A stretch of DNA of 33,567 bases from an uncultured Flavobacterium sp. Lineage in GTDB: Bacteria > Bacteroidota > Bacteroidia > Flavobacteriales > Flavobacteriaceae. Below, one piece after another: positions 16,242 to 23,830 of the stretch. Under the pieces are notes generated by a model, which saw only the letters and a program-made list of their open reading frames with translations, had not been told where the DNA came from and ran no database searches. A program made the translations under genes and the position numbers. How positions within the stretch are numbered: position 1 is the first letter of the stretch; each line of letters opens with the position of its first letter. The stretch lies in contig CAJXSU010000019.1 in the NCBI GenBank assembly GCA_913061465.1, forward strand, positions 1 to 33,567. The letters are read 5' to 3'.

Positions 16242-17497
16242 TCCTGATTTTTTAAAATTCTATTTGACTGGTGATACAAATACACTAAAGGTATAAAAAA
16301 AGAGAAAAACACTACTCCATGTTGTCGTTCAAAAATACTTTCTATCAGCATAAATGCACATATCGTAAATATAATTGAAACGAGAAACCAATTTTTAAAT
16401 TTTACTGCTTGATATACAATGTATATCATAAAAATTATGAAAAATACACCTCCAAATACCCCAAATTTTAAAAATTCTTCCAAGTATTGATTGTGTGTAT
16501 TGTATCCATAAACCATTCCTTTCTTGAAATCTATATCTTCATATTTTTGTACTAAAACATCATTATAGTCTCCCGTTCCAACCCCTGTAAATAGGTTATC
16601 TTTGATTACTTCATAAGCACAATACCATTTAATTAACCTCATTTCAAAAGTATTAGAAGTAGACTCATCATACCCAAAAGTAAAGACCTGATGATTATAG
16701 ATATTCTTCTCTATATCCCATTCTATTTTTGAAAGTCTAGTGAATTTTTCTGAAACATCTGTTTTGTTATAGATGAAAAATGAAGTAAAAGCAAATATTA
16801 ATACAAGAACCACTCTTTGAAAATTTTTCAACTGAATTAACTTTTTAAACAGAAAAATAAGTGTAATTAATAATGCTACACCAAACATAATTCTAGCTCC
16901 TAAGACTGAAATAAAGAAAAAGAAAAACAAAGCCTGTAATAATCCAATACTAAATCCAATCTTTTTTGAGTTGATTTGATAAAACAAAAAAAACAAACTA
17001 AACATAAAAAATAAAGAGAAATACGCATGATGAATTCCTGTAAGTCGATACAAGGATATTACTGGCAGTGTAGATAATGGACCTCCTATTACAAAAAGCT
17101 TATGATATATTAAAAATAACGCAAAAAGGGACATCCAGTATTTAAATAATACAAACAGTTGATATAAATAATCTTTTGAAATCTTCTCTGAAAAAATAAT
17201 TAAAGGAAGAAGTAAAAAACTAAGTTTTACAGTTACCTCTTTCAAGCCCTCTTGCATATTCTCAGTAATCAATAATCCTATAACATGTATTATAAAGTAG
17301 ATGAGGTAAAAATAGGCGACATTAAAAGATAAGCCTTTCACTTTAGATATTAGATTTTTATCACATAAATAAAAGACTGCTAGGAGTATAATTGAAATTG
17401 AATTTAGCTGATAACTTAATGTTAATGAAAACGCTACAAATGCTAATAGCACAATATAAACCAACTCTCTTGGAGTGCTTAAAATTCTCGCTTTCAT
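16238..17497 (-). CDS. O-antigen ligase/polymerase family membrane protein (Wzy_C type)
   Basis: This 419-residue protein has about ten to twelve membrane segments. Family signs are LTGIHHAYFSLFF (about 152-164), VLGARIMFGV (about 198-207), the periplasmic loop with GVGTGDYNDVLVQKY, and YNTHNQYLEEFLKFGVFGG, the H-N-x-x-L-E signature of O-antigen ligases and related polymerases. It could be WaaL, attaching the finished chain to lipid A-core, or another polymerase. It is clearly unlike the two Wzy paralogues in this locus, so ligase is my preferred reading. It shares one base with the stop of the beta-helix lipoprotein gene (TAATG). Confidence 0.82.
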   Translation of the reverse strand: MKARILSTPRELVYIVLLAFVAFSLTLSYQLNSISIILLAVFYLCDKNLISKVKGLSFNVAYFYLIYFIIHVIGLLITENMQEGLKEVTVKLSFLLLPLIIFSEKISKDYLYQLFVLFKYWMSLFALFLIYHKLFVIGGPLSTLPVISLYRLTGIHHAYFSLFFMFSLFFLFYQINSKKIGFSIGLLQALFFFFFISVLGARIMFGVALLITLIFLFKKLIQLKNFQRVVLVLIFAFTSFFIYNKTDVSEKFTRLSKIEWDIEKNIYNHQVFTFGYDESTSNTFEMRLIKWYCAYEVIKDNLFTGVGTGDYNDVLVQKYEDIDFKKGMVYGYNTHNQYLEEFLKFGVFGGVFFIIFMIYIVYQAVKFKNWFLVSIIFTICAFMLIESIFERQHGVVFFSFFIPLVYLYHQSNRILKNQD

Positions 17498-18561
17498 TAT
17501 TTTTTTATAATTTTTTCTACTATAACACCAGTGTTTTTCGCAAACCTTACCGGCAATGTCCTGTCAAAATTATTTACTGTTAATTGACGGATTGTAACCG
17601 GATTTAACGAATCTCCTTCATCAAAATTTGTTGTAAAATAACCATCAGAATTCTTTGAATTTATAGTGATATCGCCAATCGTTGAATTATAGCATCTGTT
17701 AATCCAAATGGCAGAAAATAATTGGTGTTCTACTACCGAAGCATCTTGCATAGGGGTCATTCCTTCTGAAGATCCTACTCCAAATTGGTCTATGATAATC
17801 TCATCAATTTTATGATTAGATCCAGTTAAATAGATCCCATGCCTATCTGAAGATTTTATGTGTAATTTTTGAATGTGTAGGTTTTCAGGATTGTTTTTCC
17901 AACCATCAACAGCTAGACTTGCGTGATTGTTTTTATATCGATTATCACCAGAACCAAAGTCATCAATGGATAGATACTTAATCTTAATTTTTTTACATCC
18001 ATGATATATATGACACCCCCTTGATCTCATACTTCGAATACTTTTTTCAATATCTGATTTCAAATAAACAGTGTCAATCTTAATATTTGTAGCTTCAGTT
18101 ATTCCCAACCGATCATATATGATTAACTCTCCTTTTAGTTCAATATTTTCTGGCTTTTTGTGATTTTTTGATATTTGAGTAATATGAACTAAATCAAATT
18201 CTGCTTTGTCAAATCGAAGTTGAATATTTTTCCTTGAATCTAAAAGTAACGCAGTCTTATAGTATCCTTTTGGAAAAAACAATTCAATTTTATTAGCTTC
18301 AGCCATATCCAAAACTGTCGTAATCTTAGATTTCTTTGATACTGGATGAATATTTGTGTAGGCAGAATCAGGAAATATACCATAACGACGAACATCTCCT
18401 TTTGGAAAATTTTCATTTAAAACATATGCATTCTCTGAAAGAATTTTTTGTGCTTCTTTAAATTCTATTTTTTTATTACTATTAGTTTTTTCTCCCGCTT
18501 GTTTTTCTTTGCAAGAAAGGATAAAAACTAGCATCCCTAAAAAAAAATATAAATTTTTCAT
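17497..18561 (-). CDS. Lipoprotein with right-handed beta-helix fold
   Basis: This 354-residue protein has a type II signal peptide with lipobox ILSC (Cys17), followed by KEKQ. The body has repeated short strands with Asn/Asp/Gly turns (LHIQKLHIKSSDRHGIYLTG, KIDEIIIDQFGVGSS, STIGDITINSKNSDGYFTTN), the pattern of pectate-lyase-like parallel beta-helices. It sits between the acyltransferase and the O-antigen ligase-like gene, overlapping them by 4 bases and 1 base, so it is part of the polysaccharide operon. Likely roles are cleavage, epimerisation or binding of the exported polysaccharide; no family-specific catalytic triad is recognised. DRHGIYL and DGWKNNPE are candidate conserved sites. An enzyme remodelling the polymer at the cell envelope is an inference. 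Confidence 0.8.
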   Translation of the reverse strand: MKNLYFFLGMLVFILSCKEKQAGEKTNSNKKIEFKEAQKILSENAYVLNENFPKGDVRRYGIFPDSAYTNIHPVSKKSKITTVLDMAEANKIELFFPKGYYKTALLLDSRKNIQLRFDKAEFDLVHITQISKNHKKPENIELKGELIIYDRLGITEATNIKIDTVYLKSDIEKSIRSMRSRGCHIYHGCKKIKIKYLSIDDFGSGDNRYKNNHASLAVDGWKNNPENLHIQKLHIKSSDRHGIYLTGSNHKIDEIIIDQFGVGSSEGMTPMQDASVVEHQLFSAIWINRCYNSTIGDITINSKNSDGYFTTNFDEGDSLNPVTIRQLTVNNFDRTLPVRFAKNTGVIVEKIIKK

Positions 18562-19292
18562 TTATTTTTTGTGTAAATTTCGTCTATTAAATTTTTTTCA
18601 GAAACCCGAGTTAATCTTTCTCTCACTTGTTGAACATCTTTTTTTAAATAACGAAGAGATTGGTTTACATACATTCCAGATTCAGTTAAATCTTTCGAAA
18701 TCACAGAATTCCCTCCAATATTAATAGCATTATAAACTTTAACTCCTGGGTTAAAAACACATCTAGTACCAACATAAACATTATCACCTATAATTATATC
18801 TCCATCTACACGTATTCTTTCTGTTCCTGAATTGGCATGCATATAGCCGTGAGTCCAAAACTGTGATCCTTTTCCTGCTACTTGACTGTTTTTACCAAAA
18901 CTAATACTACAGGTTAGATCAAAGAAATTATCATATGTAATTCCAGTACCATCCTCAATACACAATGAAGAATTACCATAGGTTATAGGGCTATATGCTC
19001 TTGTAAATTTATTAAACTTTCCAATTCTACTTTTTTTACCTAAAAAAAGCGTTATAGGCCCTTTAAAAAAATTTAAATTCTTAATTACAGCCTGGTTAGA
19101 AAGTTTAACACTATCTACTTTAAAAAAATTAAAATGTCCAATCTTAGAGTTTTTATCTAATGTTAAACTCTTAACATATAGAATAGATAATCCTATTTTT
19201 GAATTCCAACTAATCTTATGCCCTAGTAATTTTAAGAACATATTCGCAGATTTACTAGGGAAAAGAGAGAAAAGTGCTGTTAAAAATCTCAT
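18558..19292 (-). CDS. Left-handed beta-helix acyltransferase
   Basis: This 244-residue protein has hexapeptide-repeat character, clearest in the C-terminal half: DGDIIIGDNVYVGTRCVFNPG (about 165-185), then AINIGGNSVISKDL. A candidate catalytic His lies in FWTHGYMHANSG (about 148-159). This matches sugar O- or N-acetyltransferases of the WcaF/LbetaH group. It probably acetylates a sugar of the repeat unit using acetyl-CoA in the cytoplasm. The first 100 residues are an atypical, poorly matching beta-helix run (NSKIGHFNFFKVDSV, KSRIGKFNKFTRAYS). It lies 4 bases after the Wzy paralogue 2 gene and overlaps the lipoprotein gene by 4 bases. It is not expected to replace PseH, which is a GNAT-fold enzyme. 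Confidence 0.82.
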   Translation of the reverse strand: MRFLTALFSLFPSKSANMFLKLLGHKISWNSKIGLSILYVKSLTLDKNSKIGHFNFFKVDSVKLSNQAVIKNLNFFKGPITLFLGKKSRIGKFNKFTRAYSPITYGNSSLCIEDGTGITYDNFFDLTCSISFGKNSQVAGKGSQFWTHGYMHANSGTERIRVDGDIIIGDNVYVGTRCVFNPGVKVYNAINIGGNSVISKDLTESGMYVNQSLRYLKKDVQQVRERLTRVSEKNLIDEIYTKNK

Positions 19293-19296
19293 TATA

Positions 19297-20622
19297 TTAT
19301 CTTAATGCTTTAAAGTATTGTTGTTTCCCGTTTTTATTCAAGAGTTTCAACTTTCCTGTTAAAAGTATATAAATTAGTGCAAAAAACCCGAAAGAAATTA
19401 GATTATATAACCCTTGTGCTCCGTTAATAAAATTAAATACGGGCATAAAGAAGTTAATGATTAAAAAATAAAATAACAGTGGAGTAAATTGAAATCTTCC
19501 TTGGAGTATTTTGTTGTATATAAGTTTTTGAAAAACTCCAAAAAAGAATATAAAAATCAATGAAAACCAACCAAAATCAATAAAAATAGGGCCAAAAAAA
19601 GTTGTATAAACACCAGTTCTAGGTGGTGATTGTTGTATTTTTTTTAAGTCGATATTTGTCCGAAACACAATATTAATAAACTTGGCAAATATGTTAAATG
19701 TGTACCCTCCATACCAATAATTTTTTTTATAATTATTATATAAATACCCAAATTCAAATACACCATGTAAATAATATTGTCCAAAATTCATCAATCCAAG
19801 TCTGTATGCTTGCACTGTTTTATTTTTTGTATTAATAATTTTATGCTTCGCCTCTTTGGTTGGTTCTACAGTAAAATTATACCCAGATCTTGTCAAAATA
19901 TGTTCTACAGCTATTTTTTCTGTTTTTGCAAAATCTTTTGTTCTTTCTATAAATAATTGTATGGAAAAAATCATAACAAAAATCATAATCAATGACACAA
20001 CAAAAACTCTTGTTAATGAGATTTTTAATTTTTTAAAATATCTTAAATAAATAAGTAGTAATAAAATGATTACAAAAAGTCCGGCTCTAGACCCAAGCAT
20101 AATGAATTCAAAAGCAGTAGAAAAAAACAAAAAATAACAAAAAATTAATAAGAATCTATTTTTGATTTCTAAATAAAAATAGATGAACAACGGTAAAAAG
20201 CTAAAAGGATTTAATACAGCAGCGATAATACTTATAATGGATGATCCCGATTTTTCTAAAATGATTCTATTTAATGATATAGAATTAGAAAATGAAGCAC
20301 CTCTGATATAAAACTTGTCCAACACCTTAAAAAACAAACCAATAACTGCTATCAAAATAATAATATAGAGAACTTTCCTGAGTTTATTTTTATTGACTTT
20401 ATATGTATCTCTATTTTCTTTTTTTACAGATGGAATGATATTTAATCCTAAAATAAAAACAAAATAATTAATCAATAAATAGAATACAGGCATCCAGCCA
20501 ACATATTTTTTTACAGTAAGTGGAACTAAAAAGAAAAAAAGAATCCATAATACAAATCCAGCTATAGTAACTTTAGTTAAACTGTTTTTAAGTAAAAAAG
20601 AAAAATTAGTTTTTCCTATCAT
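19297..20622 (-). CDS. Wzy-like O-antigen polymerase (paralogue 2)
   Basis: This 441-residue polytopic protein shares motifs with the 13721-14995 protein: GQYYLHGVFEF, KIQQSPPRTGVYTTFFGPIFIDFGW, FFFGVFQKLIYNK, FTPLLFYFLIINFFM and FNFINGAQG. It also has GSRAGLF (about 179-185), parallel to GSRNSFF in the other copy, and RGASFS (about 113-118), parallel to RGVRIS. The shape (about ten membrane helices with one long loop) is that of a Wzy polymerase. It overlaps the upstream glycosyltransferase gene by 17 bases. Two paralogues in one locus suggest two linkage types, two substrates or one obsolete copy. Confidence 0.72.
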   Translation of the reverse strand: MIGKTNFSFLLKNSLTKVTIAGFVLWILFFFLVPLTVKKYVGWMPVFYLLINYFVFILGLNIIPSVKKENRDTYKVNKNKLRKVLYIIILIAVIGLFFKVLDKFYIRGASFSNSISLNRIILEKSGSSIISIIAAVLNPFSFLPLFIYFYLEIKNRFLLIFCYFLFFSTAFEFIMLGSRAGLFVIILLLLIYLRYFKKLKISLTRVFVVSLIMIFVMIFSIQLFIERTKDFAKTEKIAVEHILTRSGYNFTVEPTKEAKHKIINTKNKTVQAYRLGLMNFGQYYLHGVFEFGYLYNNYKKNYWYGGYTFNIFAKFINIVFRTNIDLKKIQQSPPRTGVYTTFFGPIFIDFGWFSLIFIFFFGVFQKLIYNKILQGRFQFTPLLFYFLIINFFMPVFNFINGAQGLYNLISFGFFALIYILLTGKLKLLNKNGKQQYFKALR

Positions 20623-21928
20623 AGTTATTTATTACCGAAATGAAGGCTTTAGCTATATCATTAATATTTTCCTGGTGAATACAAGAGGCATCTGTATAAG
20701 GATCTGAAATTTTACCTTTGTAACTCAGTTGATTTAATTCATTAATGAAAATAATCATGTCTTGTTTTGTAACACAAGGAAATTCTCCTTTCTGAACTTT
20801 TTTAATAATTGTTTTCAATTCAGCATTCAAGGATTTGATATAAATACAACTCTTTATTTTATTATTAATTGTCTTAACAACTGTAACAATTGGTTTTTTT
20901 GATAATATACATTCGATTGCTATTGTACCGGTAACAGTTATTACCAAATCTATTATTGGTAAAATATCATCCATTTTTACATTATGGTGTAAAATTTCTA
21001 TCTGTTGATGCTTTCTAGCTAAACGGATTAAATTTTTTGAAATCTCATAATTAGATTTAGGGTTTGGTTTAACTACTAATTTACAGTCTTTAGGTAAAGA
21101 AGCTACCACATCTTCAATTAACTTTGTTTGATCTCTATACGCTTTACCCCAAACATCAATATTTGCTTCAGGCTGCATTTGTAATGGGTATAATAGTAAA
21201 AAGTCATTTCCTTTTTTTATGCTTTGTTTAGAAACTTCATCCCATTTTATAATATTTTGTTTTTTTTGTTTTTCTAGCTTTAACTTTATTATTGGGTTAG
21301 GGGTGTTATATTTTTCTCCAAAAAAATAGGATTTAACTTTAAGAGCCTTGTCATTTATTTTTGAAATTTTCGATGGAGGTTTCAATTTCATATAATCTGG
21401 AGATGAGTTTCTGTTTACTATCTGACTGATCATTTTTTCAGCTGCAGTATTTTCCAAAACTTCTCCACTCCCATTAAAAGGTGTTAAAGTATCATACTTA
21501 TAAAATGAAAATCTACCTTTTGGATACCTACAAGAAGAGGGGTTCAAGTATAAAATATCTTTTCTTTTACAATTTAAAATTGTTAATAATTCATGAAATG
21601 CAGTTGACTCTCCACAAACAATATTTGGCTTTATCTCTTCAAGAATTTCTTTAATTTTTTGGTTGTAATAATAAAAGTAGGAACTATCTTTTTGTTTAAA
21701 ATGATTAAATTGTCTATCAATTTTTATTAAACTTTCTATTTCATTATCAAGTTGAATATCAATTTTAGCATTTGGATAGGGAATACTATATTTTTTTGAT
21801 TCTAAATTTGGTATAAATTCTTTATTTTGAATCAACCAGGAGATTTCAATTCCTTCTTCTTGAAGTTTTTTTGCTATAGGTTCATAAAAAAAGGTTTTAT
21901 GTCTATTTTCTATAAAAAGTATTTTCAT
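20606..21928 (-). CDS. Capsule-type glycosyltransferase, candidate pseudaminic acid transferase
   Basis: This 440-residue protein begins KILFIENRHKTFFYEPIAKKL and has a GT-B-like layout. The C-terminal half has LLYPLQMQPEANIDVWG (about 246-262), CKLVVKPNPKSNYE (about 285-298) and TVTGTIAIECILSKKPIVTV (about 335-354). These match the capsule polysaccharide synthesis family (KpsS/LipB-like, beta-Kdo and related transferases), which use CMP-activated keto-acid sugars. It overlaps pseI by 4 bases (ATGA) and directly follows the pseudaminic acid genes, so I infer that it transfers the CMP-activated nonulosonate to the repeat unit. Family membership is moderately certain; the donor is inference. 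Confidence 0.72.
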   Translation of the reverse strand: MKILFIENRHKTFFYEPIAKKLQEEGIEISWLIQNKEFIPNLESKKYSIPYPNAKIDIQLDNEIESLIKIDRQFNHFKQKDSSYFYYYNQKIKEILEEIKPNIVCGESTAFHELLTILNCKRKDILYLNPSSCRYPKGRFSFYKYDTLTPFNGSGEVLENTAAEKMISQIVNRNSSPDYMKLKPPSKISKINDKALKVKSYFFGEKYNTPNPIIKLKLEKQKKQNIIKWDEVSKQSIKKGNDFLLLYPLQMQPEANIDVWGKAYRDQTKLIEDVVASLPKDCKLVVKPNPKSNYEISKNLIRLARKHQQIEILHHNVKMDDILPIIDLVITVTGTIAIECILSKKPIVTVVKTINNKIKSCIYIKSLNAELKTIIKKVQKGEFPCVTKQDMIIFINELNQLSYKGKISDPYTDASCIHQENINDIAKAFISVINNYDRKN

Positions 21929-22965
21929 TGAATCATCTTTAAAGATAGCGGCTGTCCTCTTTGAACATCTTCAGAGAATTTTTTTCCTAATAATTCATCA
22001 TAATGTTTCGGATGTAATCCGTAACCTGGTCTTATAGATCGGATATTTTCTTTTGTGATTGTATCTCCTTTTTTTACATTTTCACAAACAAATAAAGATC
22101 TAGCAAATTTTTTGTTATTTTTTACTTTATCAGAAATCTCATAAGATACTATGCCTAATAATTTTTCGGTATCTCTAACTTTAGTTACCATTTCTGTGAA
22201 TTCGGAAACATCCAATGAAAAATCTGCATCAGGTCCTCCAATAGATTTATCTAAAATAAAATGTTTTTCAATCACTTTTGCGCCTAAAGTAACTGCAACT
22301 GTTGGTGCTAGAAAGCCGTAGGTGTGGTCACTAAAACCGACCTCAACCTTAAAACGTTGTTTTAAATCTGGAATCGTATTTAAGTTTGCCAATTCCAAGG
22401 GTGCAGGATAAGAAGAAGTGCATTTTAGCAATATAATATCATTATTCCCAGCTTTTCTACAGGTATCAACAGCCAATTGAACATCAGCTTCTTCAGCTAT
22501 TCCAGTAGAGATAATAATTGGTTTTCCTTTTGAAGCTGTATAGGCAATTAAAGAAATGTCTTGTATTTCAAAAGAGGCTATTTTATAAGCCGGAACATTC
22601 AATTTCTCCAAAAAATCTACAGCTGTAGTGTCAAAAGGTGATGAAAAACAAATTAATCCTTCCTCTCTTGCTACCTCAAAAAGTTGTTTATGCCAACTCC
22701 AAGGTGTATAAGCTTCTCCATATAACTCATACAATGTTTTACCATCCCAGAGTGTACCGCCTTCTATTTTAAAGTGCTCATTATTACAATCTATAGTTAA
22801 TGTGTCTGGAGTATACGTTTGTAATTTAATAGCGTCAGCACCTGCTTTTTTTGCTGCTCTAATGGTTTCAATTGCAACATTTAAATCACCATTGTGATTT
22901 GCAGATAATTCCGCAATTATAAAGCACGGATTATCTTCTCCTATATATCTATCGCCTATTTTCAT
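21925..22965 (-). CDS. pseI: Pseudaminic acid synthase
   Basis: The enzyme condenses the 6-deoxy-AltdiNAc-type sugar with phosphoenolpyruvate to give pseudaminic acid. I chose the ATG at 22963-22965 (346 residues, MKIGDRYIGEDNPCFIIAEL), which matches the usual N-terminus; a TTG eight codons upstream is in frame but less likely. The NeuB TIM-barrel (about 10-270) has SANHNGDLNVA, ADAIKLQTYTPDTLT, FSSPFDTTAVDFLE, STGIAE, LKCTSSYPAP, GFSDHT and VIEKHFILDKSIGGPDADFSL. A C-terminal antifreeze-like SAF domain (about 283-346) has RSLFVCENVKKGD and IRPGYGLHP. The EKHF..D...GGPDADFS pattern fits PseI rather than NeuB. The start lies inside the end of the formyltransferase gene (17-base overlap). Confidence 0.95.
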   Translation of the reverse strand: MKIGDRYIGEDNPCFIIAELSANHNGDLNVAIETIRAAKKAGADAIKLQTYTPDTLTIDCNNEHFKIEGGTLWDGKTLYELYGEAYTPWSWHKQLFEVAREEGLICFSSPFDTTAVDFLEKLNVPAYKIASFEIQDISLIAYTASKGKPIIISTGIAEEADVQLAVDTCRKAGNNDIILLKCTSSYPAPLELANLNTIPDLKQRFKVEVGFSDHTYGFLAPTVAVTLGAKVIEKHFILDKSIGGPDADFSLDVSEFTEMVTKVRDTEKLLGIVSYEISDKVKNNKKFARSLFVCENVKKGDTITKENIRSIRPGYGLHPKHYDELLGKKFSEDVQRGQPLSLKMIQ

Positions 22966-23830
22966 TACCAAATATTTTACCTTCAACAAAAGTACAATTT
23001 TCTGCTCTGACGCTATCTAACTTCAAATATCCATTGCTAACTTTAACAACAATAATTGCGTCTAACTTTAATAGTGTTCCATTGGAAATTTCTGTGTTTA
23101 AATGACCTTCGTGTATTGATACTTTGTCAATTATAATCTTTAAATTATCATAAAAAGTGAAAGCTCCGGGATATGGGAGAGCTTGAGCTCTTACCCAATT
23201 TCTAATATCTTCTTTAGACCAAGACCAATTAATTTCTCCATCTAAAGGGGTTCTTTTACCAAAGTAAGAAGCATTTAGTTCAATTTGCTTTTTTAAAGTT
23301 AATTGATTTAATTCTACTCTATTTAAAACCTTTTTTACTAATGGAAAATATTCTTTAGCATATTTCCCCAAAATTATACCACCTGTATCATTGTACTCAA
23401 TATCAATTTCAATTTGTTCTATAATACTCCCTGTATCACATCCAGAGTCAATTAAATGAGCGGTAATACCAGTCTTTTTTTCTCCATTAATAATTGCCCA
23501 AACATGGGGTGTTCTTCCCCTATATTTTGGCAATAATGATCCATGAATATTAAAAATAAGTTTTTCGGGATGTGAAATAATATCATTTGCAATTAAAAAC
23601 AAGTAATTAATAGATGTTATAACATCCACAGAAATATTTTTTATGAATTGATAACCAGTTCCATTTCTTGGATTTCCAATAAAAAGAGGGATCTCTTGTT
23701 CCTTTGAGAATTGGATAATCTCTATTGATTTTTTATCTGTTAAAATGAACTTTATTTGATATTCTTTATGAATCTTTACCAACGTATCGAATCCTAAACC
23801 ACCGCTACATAATACTCCTAATGTTATCAT
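22949..23830 (-). CDS. Sugar N-formyltransferase in the pseudaminic acid pathway (PseJ-like)
   Basis: This 293-residue protein has the formyltransferase fold. The catalytic set is N94 and H96 (IFNIHGSLLPKYRGRTP) and D132 (DSGCDTGSI); the His-to-Asp spacing of 36 matches ArnA (H104, D140). A C-terminal Fmt-like domain runs from about 195 to 293 (VRAQALPYPGAFTFY). It would use 10-formyltetrahydrofolate to formylate an amino sugar nucleotide. It lies between pseG and pseI with overlaps of 4 and 17 bases, and no PseH acetyltransferase is present, so the natural substrate is the C4 amine made by PseC. The product would then become 7-N-formyl pseudaminic acid. From memory, a formyltransferase PseJ has been described in Anoxybacillus. 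It is too short at the N-terminus and wrong in context for methionyl-tRNA formyltransferase. Confidence 0.88.
   Translation of the reverse strand: MITLGVLCSGGLGFDTLVKIHKEYQIKFILTDKKSIEIIQFSKEQEIPLFIGNPRNGTGYQFIKNISVDVITSINYLFLIANDIISHPEKLIFNIHGSLLPKYRGRTPHVWAIINGEKKTGITAHLIDSGCDTGSIIEQIEIDIEYNDTGGIILGKYAKEYFPLVKKVLNRVELNQLTLKKQIELNASYFGKRTPLDGEINWSWSKEDIRNWVRAQALPYPGAFTFYDNLKIIIDKVSIHEGHLNTEISNGTLLKLDAIIVVKVSNGYLKLDSVRAENCTFVEGKIFGNENRR

Noticed and set aside
18558..19292. The beta-helix acyltransferase as a stand-in for PseH
   Set aside because: PseH is a GNAT-fold enzyme and this gene is several genes away from the pse block; an O- or N-acetylation of another sugar is more likely.
22966..22989. 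Longer TTG start for pseI
   Set aside because: The ATG at 22965 gives the canonical N-terminus; the eight extra residues would come from an unlikely TTG and deepen the overlap with the previous gene.
22949..23830. Methionyl-tRNA formyltransferase (fmt)
   Set aside because: The fold and catalytic residues agree, but the overlapping position between pseG and pseI and the absence of PseH point to a sugar substrate.
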